Shown here in pieces: positions 28,701 through 40,600 of a stretch of 64,000 bases of DNA (positions are counted from its first letter, which is position 1; every line of letters starts with the position of its first letter). The notes under the pieces are model-generated. The model saw only the letters and a program-made list of their open reading frames with translations. It was not told the DNA's origin and did not search any database. This stretch comes from Acanthochromis polyacanthus (taxonomy: Eukaryota; Chordata; Actinopteri; Pomacentridae), in contig NC_067114.1 in assembly GCF_021347895.1 (NCBI RefSeq), forward strand, positions 30,356,373-30,420,372, written 5' to 3'. A program made the translations under genes and the position numbers.

Positions 28701-30884
28701 TGCTCGCTGCAGAGGCAGGTGTTAGAGGTGATCTTCAGCTCTCCAACAAAACAGTTCTGTACTAAATCAGTCCACCTCCTCTTAATCCCATCAGTCTTAG
28801 GAAGTTTAGATCAGGTCATGTTGGAGCCCGAGAACCACTGATACTAATGCTTTCTAGTTTTAATAATGTTGTGTTGTGTTACTGTTGGGCTTTCCATGGA
28901 CTGAAGCATGTGAGAGTCATTTAGAGTCTGTGTGATGTAAATTCTGTCATCTTCCACAGTCTGTAGGATCCCATGTCGATCCTTCCATGGATGTCCGTAT
29001 GAAGACTAAAATTTGTGCCCGTGAGACGACTCTACATGTGCAGCTGTAGTCGTGTTCATGCACTGAATACGTAGATACATGCATGGAACAGCGCCTTACA
29101 AACATCCACCACGAAGAGCAGGAAGTGGTAAACTAACAGTCCATGGTGTCTGTAAACATCATACATCACATGACCTCGCTCATCCTGAACACAAAAACAA
29201 AGAAAAAAAACGGTTTGACAGTCTAACTCCACAAACATAGTTCACACTTTTTTTTACACATTTTCAGCAATATTTGATGACAGGAATTCAATTCTTTGTT
29301 CCTGACTTTTCTGGTTTTTCTATCACTGCCGGGTCATCCACTTCAGACCTTTCCACAGCAGTTTAAAGTCTAGAAAGATGTGGCTGTGCTGTACTCTCCT
29401 AATAATTAATAAAAAACTCCATATTTCTGCTGTTTACATGATGATTGTCTAACTGACAACAAAATTATTGATGTCTTGATAGCTTCTCACATTGTAAAAC
29501 CAGTTTCATTGTATTGTAAAGTGGTGCTCTGGTATCTGACAGACCTTCAGATTCATGGATCTGCTTAATGTTACTATCCAGCATAGTTAAATAATGTTTT
29601 TCAATGCTAAACAAAGTCATTTTGTGTAACCTCAGTCCCTCATGTTCCACACCCTGCCTTGTGTACAAGCTACGCTGAATTTGTAACTCAGATTTAGTGG
29701 AAAATCTTCCAACATGACCAGACCCTTGTTCCAGAAATGAAACACAGGAAAATGAAAAAGAGTGGCTTTGTTAAATCTCATGACGAAAGAGGTGCACATG
29801 GCGTGTTCGCATTCTTAAATTTCTTACAAGTGTTCCACATAGTTGAAATGTTTAATGGTGCAGCAAACCCAGCACAGTACCCCCTGGAATCACATTCACA
29901 GCAGATGATTTGCAGGCTGTGCTTTATGTACAGTGCCAGTATTTTTTTCCAGTTCAGAAGGCAGTGGCTTTTATGTTCCAGAGAAGAAATAAGGATGCGG
30001 ACGTCACGACTGGCATGTAGAGGAATGTGACTTTCATGTTTTAGACCAGAGCTCACATTCTGTCACAGTTCAAGTGCTCATGTTTGATTTTAGTCCCTCT
30101 GTGAAATGCAGCGACAGCTATTAATCTGATTGCAATTAAAGTTGCCGTGTGCATCCATCTTCCCCTAACGAGATCGTAAACACTTTGTTGATCCCTTGAA
30201 TTTCCATCCAGCACACGCAGCAGGTCAACTTTTGAATTTTTCCAATTCTTTGCTTTATAGTTTCCATGCAAAATTGTTTACATTCCCATCAGCACGAGCT
30301 GCAGTAATGAGTGGGGGCCTGGCAAACATTATACCAGCTTAGCATTAGCATATTTTTAGAAACTTTCATTTTGTACATTTTGTACTTTGTATTTTATATT
30401 ATTTGTTATTTCTATTTTACTACTAACCTCTGTGTAATTGTGCGTGTTCCACTAACCTTTGTTCATTGTTTATTGAACTCTGGCAAAATAATTTCCTTCG
30501 GGATGGATAAAATAGATCTTACCTTGTCTCATTAGCACTGCCATCGTCAGCATGTTCTCATGGACATGTCAGCTTTTAACTTAAAGCACTGCTGTGTTAA
30601 AGTACAGCTTCTCAGAGCTGCTAGCATGGCTGTCACCAAAACCTGTGGCAGCTGCATGAATGAGCTCAGAGGTTTCAGAGGTTTATACCCAACATGAACA
30701 TAACCACATGCTGAGGCTCCTGCATTAACAGAGACAGTTTGTGATGCTGATAGTGTTTGCTGACCGTGACGACAACATTATGAAAGTTAAGAAAAAATAT
30801 TCAGTATTCATCTCCTTTTAAGTAACACCAAGTAAAATCAAAACACTGCAGACCTTAGCGTGTCAGACTGTTGCTTTGCTTCTG
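25766..30884. other. Gene-free stretch, probably rich in old repeats
   Basis: No supported gene. At about 26440-26740 there is a GC-richer patch with an open frame of 82 codons that I cannot assign; it could be the edge of an unrecognised retroelement. An AAAT run lies at 26758-26776. The text CTTCGGGATGGATAAAATAG at about 30498 resembles the tail of a common teleost retroelement. Confidence 0.4.
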
Positions 30885-31130
30885 GCTTGTTAGCGCCGTT
30901 GCCTCATAGCTATAGATCCATGCCTTGCCAGGATCTTTCTGTGTGGAGTTTGCATCTTCTTCCTGTGCAGCGTGGGTTTTCTCCAGGTTCTCCGACTTCT
31001 TCCTCAGTTCACATGCTGAGGTGAATTGGTGATTGTAAATAGTCCGTAGCTGTGTGAGGGTGTCTCTGTTTGTAGCCTGTGACAGACTGCTGACACTGAC
31101 TCCTGCCGTCGTTGCTTTGGATGACTGAAT
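30885..31130 (+). mobile_element. L2-tail-type SINE/LINE fragment
   Basis: The order GTTAGCGCCGTTGCCTCA, TTTCTGTGTGGAGTTTGCAT, GTGGGTTTTCTCCAGGTTCT, GGTGAATTGGTGATTGTAAA and CCTGTGACAGACTGCTGAC is that of a very common fish SINE with an L2-type tail. Several positions are worn. It lies directly beside the Penelope-like relic. Confidence 0.7.
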
Positions 31131-31134
31131 GATT

Positions 31135-31720
31135 GTGAACACAGTGATGGTGAAACTGAAACCTCTGTCTAAAACTGTTTTTTGTGGTTCTGTGAGGGTG
31201 CGTTGTGATAAATTTCATACCCATTTATTATTGAATTTTGTGTGTGTGTGTTTCTGTTTTTTCTTTCTCTAGTTTGTTCAGTTTTTGGATGTGGTGATTT
31301 TTTGTTGTGATGAATTCTTCTTCATGAGAGCGTTTGAAGTGTGACCTTATCTGTTGTCTGCTCCATAGGGAGGAGTTCTTTGAGTTAGTTTGAATCCTCC
31401 TGTATTACTGTGGTGATTTTTTCCAGTTTGTTTGTCGTTGTCCGTATCCTCTCTCTGATGAGGGCCTTCTTTGCTTTGCTGATGATGTTTTCTACGTTCT
31501 TTGTCGGGATGGGGTTCCTGATGTTCAGGCTTTTAGGTGTTTTGTCCTTGTCTCTGTATCGGAGGTTGAATCTATCAGCTCGGCCACGTGATAAAAAGAA
31601 CACGTCATCACACGTCAGATGACACTCTGAAGAAGACAGCAGATGCCGTTGAAACATATCGATAAGCTAAAACATTCTTTCTTACTGAATTGTCAGTTTA
31701 AAAGTAACACACCCTACGGT
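31135..31720 (-). mobile_element. Penelope-like element, N-terminal coding relic and terminal repeat
   Basis: On the minus strand, 31145-31260 reads KFNNKWV, a stop, then NLSQRTLTEPQKTVLDRGFS. This matches the conserved N-terminal signature of Penelope-like polyproteins (NLS.RTL.....VL..G..F). Upstream, 31385-31560 reads RERIRTTTNKLEKI and related Lys/Arg-rich text. The reverse transcriptase and GIY-YIG parts are missing. The terminal portion at 31590-31700 is shared with 5600-5734. The coding relic and the hammerhead-like core point in opposite directions. Confidence 0.7.
31627..31660 (+). ncRNA. Decayed hammerhead ribozyme core in the Penelope-like terminal repeat
   Basis: CTGAAGA (31627-31633) stands where CTGATGA is expected. 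Stem II is well kept: GACAGC (31635-31640), loop AGAT, GCCGTT (31645-31650), with one mismatch and one wobble pair. GAAAC (31651-31655) is intact. The cleavage triplet reads ATC instead of GTC, and stem I is poor. Complementary damage in the 5.6-kb copy (intact CTGATGA and GTC, lost GAAAC) points to an active ancestor. Confidence 0.5.
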
Positions 31721-33806
31721 AGCTTCCTTTTCAAGACACTGCAAGACAACATTAAAAGCTACCTAGATGCAGCTCCACTCCTATTATCTTTAGTGTAAAA
31801 CTCACTGTTGCTCTTTACCACAAAGTAAATGAAAGGCTGTCAACAAAGTGACTGCAGGAAACATTAAACAGCACAAGGCCTAATCACAAACACATGCTTC
31901 CAACGTTACGGAGGTGATTTGCTCAAAATCAAAACCTACAAATTCTCCTGTTAACCCCTTGAGATGACGATAAATCCAGGATTCATCCAGCATCAATGTG
32001 CTGTCTGGTGAGAGGACTGATCGATCCCCTTAACAAGCAACGACAAAAACAGACTGACTCGTGAGGCTCAGCATGAGATGGAAACAGCTGTTTTCTCTGC
32101 GTTTTACAGAACCACACTGACCACTGGACTATTTCATGGCTTAAGAATATCAGGAATGCTTACGATCCGTCTTCTTGTCACGATGAAGACTTCTGGAAGG
32201 AAAAGCATGGAGGAAAAGCTAATTAATAACATCTTCACCACAACTCCCCACAGGCAACGTAAACAGAGTGTATACAATTACACCAGCTGGTCGGCCTCCA
32301 AATGCACAAGAAAAGCCTCAGAACAGGCCGAGAAGGACTGTTCCCATCATCTCTGAGAAGGAAAGGTGCCAATGAGGCCTCAGACTGTCACTGAAGGATT
32401 CATTCCACTGATCTGATGCGGGTACAACCACAATAATAGCACTGGGGAACTTGAGAATCCCTTATGAAGACATTAGCATATGTTCCACAAGCCCTGCTAG
32501 GTTGTTTCATTTCAAACACGTTCAGTATGTGGGTGTACTTGGGGACAACACACGGATTTTCTGTAAGTTCTCAAAACATTTCAGCTGCATGTGCAGCCTG
32601 CTTACATATGTTTAACACGTGTAGCGTCGAGAAGTCAGGCAACATGTGTGCCGTTCCTCAAATATGGATGTGGTGGAGAAGACAGAGTGTTTGATCAGTT
32701 ACACAGATCAGGACACTTCATCGCTCTAAATGACAGCCTCCCAGCCTTTATTCCCATGACCTTCACATGAGGTTAGGACATCTCTCTAACCACTGATATC
32801 CTGAAATCAGCAAAGAGCATTTTCACTTGTTTCGAGTAGAGACATAAAAGACAGAAAAAATATTTTTGGATTTATTGAAGAGATCTATAGGACTGTGAGT
32901 GAAGATCAGATGCTAAAGATCTTCTTGCTTCCATTTCACCTGTTTACTCACACCACTTTCACACTGGAACCACAAATAGTGCATCTTTACGGTTACTGAA
33001 AACAGATGAAGATTCTCAACAAAATGTGCAACCAGCAACATCCTCTCAGCCGGCAAGTTACGACTCTTCACATGTTCTCTTTTGATTTTTTGACACCTTC
33101 AAACCAGCTTTCCTTTCCTTTCTTTCCAAGTTGTTTATAGCTTGTAAAATCATCTTATTCTACACTGTCTGACAGCATCAAATATGTTCTGTATCGCCTT
33201 TTCCTCCCATTTTAACGACATAATATTTACCTTGAGTAAACACTAAAACCATACATGTTTAATGACTGCAGCATTCTATCAAATGCAAGTATTTGCTCAT
33301 CGTGATATATTTTGCATATTTAGAGGCTTTGGGAGCTCATATAGAACATATTTTTATGTTTAAGTGACAGAACCCTCTAGCAGATGTAGAATTTATGACA
33401 GCAGCAATGGATGAAGTGTGATATCAGCGAGAAACTAAAGCTAGATTTGTACTAAATCTAAACCAGAGCCAACAGAAGTGGTCCACATCCGCTCACAGCA
33501 TCGTGGAGCATCAGTGTCCAATGTGTTCAGTTAGAGCACCAAAACGCTGTGTAGCTGTGGGGTTTCAATGGCGGATGAAATGTCTGAGTCGAAGCTTAAA
33601 CTTGCGGAACAACAGCAACTTTTACAGAAAGTAGAAAACAGAGAAAACATTGAGACTGACTGGGACTGTTCATGGACTGGTAGAACAGGGAGAATAAGAA
33701 TGAGCATTAAGCTAGTCTTATGTTTGCATTATGAGTGGTCAGATACAGTTATAGGCTGTTACCTATCGTCACCTTCCTAAAATAACATCCTAATTTTTAT
33801 GCCTAA
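31721..33806. other. Gene-free stretch
   Basis: Open frames of up to 92 codons (32078-32356) show no domains, and no exon-like chain was found. No repeat family was recognised. Confidence 0.45.
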
Positions 33807-34150
33807 CCCAGATAGCAAACTATGGGTGAATCAATGCTGAATCTATGTTGAGACCTAACGTCGAAATTATACAGAAAGCGCAAGGTTGATAAAATGTTGA
33901 GTCAACGTTTGCTTACATAGATTACATGTTTGCAAACATAGATTCAACATTAATTAAACATTGACCTGTCAAACATTTTAATTAAACCAAAATACAATGT
34001 AGATTCAATGGAATCTTTTAAACACAAACTTCAATGTTGACAAAATGTTGTTGAATCAACGTTGATCCAACCATCAGTCTTCAACCGAAACCACAATTCA
34101 ACCTTCTTAACCCTAATTCAACATTGATTTAACATCTTTTGCTATCTGGG
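33807..34150. mobile_element. PIF/Harbinger-like MITE, TAA target duplication
   Basis: Ends are CCCAGATAGCAAA and TTGCTATCTGGG, flanked on both sides by TAA (33804-33806 and 34151-34153). A three-base TWA duplication is the hallmark of PIF/Harbinger. The interior is rich in GTTGAATCAACGTTGA-like palindromic words. 344 bp, no coding sequence. Confidence 0.7.
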
Positions 34151-34172
34151 TAAAGTGTGATTTATGGTTGAA

Positions 34173-34280
34173 AAGCAAACGTTGACTCAACATTTTATCA
34201 ACCTTGCGCTTTCTGTATAATTTCGACGTTAGGTCTCAACATAGATTCAACATTGATTCACCCATAGTTTGCTATCTGGG
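34173..34280. mobile_element. Truncated inverted copy of the Harbinger-like MITE
   Basis: These 108 bases are the reverse complement of 33807-33915, nearly base for base (AAGCGCAAGGTTGATAAAAT and its complement), and end in GCTATCTGGG. The two copies form a hairpin-capable pair with a loop of about 250 bases. Confidence 0.75.
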
Positions 34281-34342
34281 AAATCATCTCCTCATGATGC
34301 AGACCACCTCTGGTAAAATACATCCTCTGTTGACAGATCATG

Positions 34343-34500
34343 TAGGGATTTCTGATATTGGCTTTTTTGCCGATAACCAATATGCCAATATTGTTCAACT
34401 CTCAATTTCCGATTCCGATATCAACCAACACCCATATCTGTGGGCTATTGAACTAGTTTTAGGTAACATCACATATCTCCTGTGGTGGAATTAACACGTC
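34343..34500 (-). mobile_element. Truncated hAT-type MITE, inverted relative to 35486-35911
   Basis: It begins TAGGGATTTCTGATATTGGC and contains CCGATATCAACCAACACCC and CATATCTCCTGTGGTGGAAT. It is the reverse complement of the right third of the element at 35486-35911. Confidence 0.65.
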
Positions 34501-35485
34501 AGGCCTCATTTTACTGTTTTTGCCAAAACAACAAAACACTCAATTCTAGATGATTTTCAGATATTAGATATAATAATACCAAAGGAACCCATAGGAAACT
34601 AGAACTGTTTACTTTAAACGACCAGGCTATAATAGCGAAGTTATCAGATGTAGGACTTTTAAGGAACACTGGATGACATGAGTGATGGTTCGTGCAAAAG
34701 CTTGGAGGATGTTTGAAGATGAGAGAAAAGATTAGCCAGTTAAATAAAGGAGCTGTCAGCCACACATTAAAGCATCCATCTTACATTAAGACCACCATCA
34801 GGAGCAGGTAGAAGTGACCATAGAAACACAAAATGTGGCAGCTGATTGCATCGATTCATCCACTGAGGTCTGCACAGTAAATCATACTACTCAACACCAA
34901 AGCTCCACTGAGAAATGAACATTATATGATGAATAAAAACTTCTAACTGATTTTATGAAACTGTTTCTTGTGTTCAGTTTCACACAGCTGGAAGAGGCCA
35001 ATCATTTATCACTTTGATACTTCATAAATTCAACCTATTATAGAAGCTGTAAACATGAATTTAAAGTTAAGACTCAGAGTTCTGCTGCTTCTCTTAGAGG
35101 TCTCAGCTGCTAAAAACAAAGGATTCATTCTCCACTGCAGTAAACGAGTGCTGCTGTTGACAGTATTCGCTACACCGCCCCTCCTATATCTCACATCAGT
35201 CTCTGGAATTATGTTATTGAAGCTTTAAAACAATTTGTTCACTGCAGATCCAGCAGAGAGTCTCTAGTGAGTAATAACCAGCTTTTATGGTTATTGCCAT
35301 AATTTACACTTTAGGTCTAGTTTGAGTCATAAGGAGGAGCTGCAGTTCTACTGTATACATGGCTTTGATTTAAAATAAAGGATTAACTAAAGTGAAAAAC
35401 ATTTGCTTCTTTTTAGAACCCAAACAATAAGGAAGTGAAGCCAATGTCAGTAAAATACAGAAGTTAGGAAGCAATGAATCCTAGA

Positions 35486-35911
35486 CAGGGATGTCCAACA
35501 TTATCGGTCAGATATCGGCATAAAAATGGAATATCGGTCAAGATCATTTTATTTTTTTTGCCTATCATGAAAACAGATAAAGTAATGCCGGGATTTCACC
35601 AACATTTACTAAACTCACAGAGGGAGAGACAACTTTAAAAAATATATGACATTTTCCCCCATAAGTTTAGTTGAATTACTTTTCTTATTTTACAGACTAT
35701 GTTTCCATCTGAAAGCCTCTTTATATCTGAGGATGCATCCGGTGGATCATCACAACAAAAAGAGGCATGATGTGTTAATTTCACCACAGGAGATATGTGA
35801 TGTTACCTAAAGTTAGTTAAATAGCTCACAGATATCAGTATCGGTTGATATCGGAATCAGAAACTGAGAGCTGAACAATATCAACATATCAGCCAATATC
35901 TGACATCCCTA
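35486..35911. mobile_element. hAT-type MITE, 426 bp
   Basis: Ends are CAGGGATGTC and GACATCCCTA, with the ATATCGG-rich subterminal text typical of a widespread fish hAT family. Flanking 8-mers ATCCTAGA (35478-35485) and TTCATAGA (35912-35919) agree at six of eight positions. No transposase. Confidence 0.7.
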
Positions 35912-36589
35912 TTCATAGATGATATAATTCCTCAGTGGTGGAAAGCATCTGAGAGCATTTACTCGAATACTCTGCAGTTTTTGATTCATGTGAAAATTCA
36001 AAGGTTGAAAAAGATTCAAAGGATTCTTCATTAAAATTAAAATTGTACTTTTGCTGCACTGCTTAGGGATTATGATGGAAAAAACCTCAAATGATCTAAA
36101 ACAAAGTCATACATTATGATGCATTCTTACAGGTTTTGATATGAATGTACACATTAGCTCCACCTTTACCATCTGCATCAAAATGATGGACACAATAATG
36201 CATCAATTATTGGAGTCCTAAAATTTAATTTTGCTGCATTATTTTGAAATTGTCAACCTGCAAAATGTTGTTTTATTTTTCTTTTTACTTTTGGGCCTTG
36301 AACTATTGAATGCAAACACTTGATATACAGGTTTTGAAACAGGCTTTTCCTCTCTGCTTTTTCTCACTTTAACACCTCACATCTTGTCGCACATATCAAA
36401 GACAGCTGATGGGAGCAGACTCTCAGAAATATTATTTTATGACCGTGAAAGTCATCAACCAGAGATAAAAGCTGAGGGATGGCTCTGAATGCGGCTTCTC
36501 TGCAGCACCTGAGCTGTTTTTATAATGATAAATTTCCTCCGTGGCGGTGACTCCACCCTACCTGGCGTCTGTCTGTCTCTGTCCCCAGC

Positions 36590-37270
36590 CTGTCCTCTTT
36601 ATCATCATGTGGCCGTTGGATTAACAATCAGAGACAGATTATAGCCATAATAAACTCCAAAACACTGGTTCAAGGGTCAGCTTGTGCACTGGAGGGGAAG
36701 GAAGGCTGTGCACTTATGGGATGCGTTTGGGTTCATGCTGCACTGCTATTACGCGTCATAAAGCTCAATTAATCTGCCCATTGGCATGAGTGGTTATTAT
36801 TTAAAAGCTCCATCAAATACAGAATATTTCCTCAAGACACCTGGAGGAAAGCACTGCCTTACGGGTTTTATTGCAAACGTTACTTTTGCCAAATAAAATA
36901 ATAACTTCGGCTACTTAATTTGGCACATATCTGCCAAAAAAAAACGTTTGTTATCAAAAAATGGTAAAAGGATTGTTTTTTTATTTAGTATGAAGCTAAT
37001 AAACTAAAAACGTTTAAACCGTTCATGAAATAATGTTTTTGGGTAGTTTGACAGCGTATTAAACAAATATATCGCCTACAGTGCAGACAGTTAATGTTTT
37101 CTATAATAATTCTCTCCATCGGCCTGTTCGGAGCCATTAGTGCTGGAACGATTCACTTCCAACCAGCAGACATCAAACGGCGGAGAACAATGAGGGTCTC
37201 TGCTGCTCTCCTTAATTCTCCATAACAAAAGTACAAAGGCCGAGACGAAGACCAAAGGCTTCATCCCTAA
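36590..37270. promoter_or_regulatory. Candidate upstream control region of eve1
   Basis: No coding frame. The region just upstream of eve1 contains clustered homeodomain- and Cdx-like words: GGATTAACAATC, GATTATAGCCATAATAAA, TTACGCGTCATAAAGC, CTCAATTAATCTGCCC and CCTTAATTCTCCATAAC. The text is notably less repetitive than the surroundings. Function and conservation are inferred; alignment to other fish would decide. Confidence 0.25.
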
Positions 37271-37290
37271 ACACCTTTAACACCTTCTCC

Positions 37291-37400
37291 GGGCCCGCAG
37301 TGCGCGCCGTCGGCCCTGCGCGGCGCCTCCTCCGCCACGGGCCCGTCTGGATGCGCCTGAGAACCGGGGGGACAGAGGAGCCCGGGGGGAGGAGAAGGGG
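37291..37400 (+). promoter_or_regulatory. CpG-rich promoter-proximal segment of eve1
   Basis: A short island of GC-rich, CpG-dense sequence (GTGCGCGCCGTCGGCCCTGC) lies about 270-380 bases upstream of the eve1 ATG, in otherwise AT-rich DNA. No TATA box can be tied to it. CpG-rich promoters are usual for homeobox genes. The exact start of transcription is not visible. Confidence 0.4.
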
Positions 37401-37606
37401 GAGGGGTGATAGGACAAAAACACCTCATCTTCTTCCCCCTGACTGTCTGAGCAAACCTGACTGGAGTGTGTGTGTGTGCGTGCGTGTGTGCGCGTCATGG
37501 AGATAAGTTTGTTCCGGGCTGCAGGCAGCATCTTCACCGGGCCTCTGTGAGGGCTTGTTGAGGACCCAGAGGAGGACAGAAACACTGAAGGAGGAACTTT
37601 TAATTT

Positions 37607-37636
37607 ATGTTTAATAATTTTATTTATTTATTTTAA
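37607..37636 (+). other. Upstream ORF in the eve1 5' leader (nine codons)
   Basis: ATG at 37607 is followed by MFNNFIYLF and TAA at 37634-37636, 33 bases before the eve1 ATG. If the transcript starts upstream of it, ribosomes would meet this short frame first. Whether it lies within the mRNA is unknown. Confidence 0.35.
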
Positions 37637-37669
37637 ACCTTCGGAGGCCAGAAACACAGAAACAACCAG

Positions 37670-40600
37670 ATGCGTAAGTACATTTATGCTCCATCAAACC
37701 GTGCCCAAAGTGATGTAAACACTGGATGAAGAAATGTTTTGACTTTTGTTTTACTTCCACAGGCTGCAACCAAATGTGAAAAGATAATCACGGCACTGTA
37801 GAAACAATGTCTGCAGTTATCCTTTAAATGTTATTTATTTTCTTTCTTTATGAAGTTGTTAAATTACACTTTAAAAAGTCTTCCTTTGTTAGCAATTTAC
37901 TATTCAAGAAATGGTGTATTACTACATTATGGTGTTCGTTATGTTTGGGTCACACTTCCTGTCAAATCCCCTCATGTTCTTGGAGGAGTTTCGCTGTCCA
38001 ACAAATTCTGTCGATGCCAAACACAGATCATATTTCGAAACTCTTTTTATTTTTGGCCATGTTTTCTTGGAATCCCAGAGCCAAACAGAAGCAGGAACTG
38101 ATGAGAAATTCACTGAAGCATCATCGGTTTAAAATCAAGTTAGAAGCAAATTCGTGTACAAGTAGAGAAAGTTAGCAGGAAAATAAAGTGTGTTTCTGAG
38201 CTGAGGTCTCCAGAAGCCTGAAACTGAGCAGATTTAGATTTCCAAGCTTTTTAATGCTAATAAGGCACTGCATTTTAGACTATCTAAAACATAAAATAAA
38301 ACTTATTCTATTTAATCGTCATCAACATTTTTATTAGATGTTTTAATTTTGCATTAACATTCATTTAGGGCTATAATTTAATATCATCTGTGTTTTTCTA
38401 AACGCAGTGGCGGACGGCAGACAGACGCCGGTGGCGGCCGTCCCCGTCGTGCACGGTCCCGGCGGCGAGCAGCAGCAGCAGCAGGGCTCGTGCCCGCGCA
38501 GCGCTCTGCTCGACCAGAGCCGACGGCACCGGACGGCGTTCACGCGCGAGCAGCTGTCCCGTCTGGAGCAGGAGTACGGGAAGGAGAGCTACGTGTCCAG
38601 ACCCCGGCGCTGCGAGCTGGCGGCGGCGCTCAACCTACCGGAGACCACCATCAAAGTAGGTTACCGGAGCCCCGGGAAGCAGCTCAGGGGCTTCATCTGT
38701 GTTTGTTAAACTGAAGCTCTGCTGGAAAAACGGTGCAAAGCTGCAGATCTCAGAGCTGATTAACGCATAGACTGAGATCAGAGGCCTGTTTATCTGAAGG
38801 ATATTTGGAATTATTAATAACAGAAGCTGCTCAGATGAAGCTTTAGTCCCTCTGGAGTCCTTTAAATTTCAGGTGGTTGTAAGCTTTCTGCAGACAGTCC
38901 TGGTAAAACCCCAGATCCCCAGATTCATTGTGCTCCAACTGACAGAAATAATCCTTATTTTACTACCAGTCAAAAGTCTGGACCTTCTCATTCAGTACTT
39001 TTATTAATTTGTATTATTGTCTACATTAATACTGAACATTAACACTTTTTGTTTACATCATAATTCCATATTCATGCTTTTGTAGTTTTGATGTCTTCAA
39101 TTTTAATCTAGAAAGTATAAAATAATTAAATGAAACCAGTGAATGAGAAGCTGTGACTGGTGGTGTATATGATGAAGTTCACTGAGAAAATTAACTTTCT
39201 TACCAAGTTTGTTGTTGAATCTCCTTTCAAGGTCCACATCACTATCACGGCATTTTCAAGGAGATGGGATTCAGATAAAGCAAAGGTGTAACTGAAAGAT
39301 TAAATCTGACACCGCTGTAGTGAAATGTTATGTATGAACAATACTAGGAGCCTAAATCTGCTCCAGATTTAGAGTCTTATAACAAGGATAGAGCTCAGCC
39401 ACAGGGTTGTCTGTTCACGTGTGGTTTCCCTGCTTTTGCTAAAATATATTTTTCCAAATCTCCTGACAAGCTGCAGAACACACGGTGAATTCCAAATGTA
39501 GTTTTTGTAATTTTGCTTTTTGAATGTCACCAAATTCTGGATTACACACATAAAACCTGGGGAAATGTTGCACCTGACATTTATTTCCTTGAAAATGATT
39601 GTTTAGCGTATAACGTGTAGGAACACGCTGAAAAGACCGTGAAACCCAGATTAACATGTTTTAGTTTCTAATTTGTTGTCTATCTGACAGACAAACCACC
39701 AAATAAGATGAGTTTACTTTCATAAAAACATAGTTAAAGTGGCAAATATTCAGATTTGAGAAGCTGAAGTCAAGTACTGTGTTTAAGTACAATTTTGATT
39801 TTCCATTTTCTGCTCTAAATCAGAGGCAAATATTTCACTTTTTACTTCACTAGAACTATTTGACAGCTTCAGTTGCTGATTTAATTTAACAATACAACAT
39901 ATAGTCAGCAAATAAATCATGGTGTATTATTTTAGATTAAGACTTTGTGGGACATTCACAAGCTAAACTAAATTAAGCTACACTACATAAAGCAGTAAAT
40001 CAGCTTTACCACCTCCAACATCAAGGCTGGAGCATCAATAGCTGTAATCCAACAGCATACATTATTCTGATATGTAAGTCTGCATAATGAATGCTTTTAC
40101 TTTGGGAGTTATATTTTGATGCTAATACTTCTATGCTTTTACTTAATTTTGCATTCAAAAGCATTTCTTTTCCATTTAAGTATCTCTACACTGCAGTATT
40201 TTCATCTAAATAAAGGATCTCCAGCTCTCCCACCACCAAAAACAATCCAGAAAAGTCTAAATTATAATTTTTAGTTGGATTTTTGCCACCCAGACTAAGG
40301 CTGTGTCCGAAATGGCATACTAACGTACTACATACTACATTCTCAATGAGTATATACTGTATACTACGGACTATAAGTATGATTAGAAAGCCGACCGTTC
40401 ACACTGTAGTATACTACTACGTTTCCCATAATGCATTTCAAACCTCAGACGACAAAAACTGTTAGTACGGCTATTAAATATCTCGGCTGAATGCCGGCTT
40501 CAGGTCGATTTTACGTTAACAAACAGTCGCATAATTAATGTGGCAATTTCAAGCCGGCACTCCTCATGCAGTTATTAGCCAGATTATGCGAATCGTGTCA

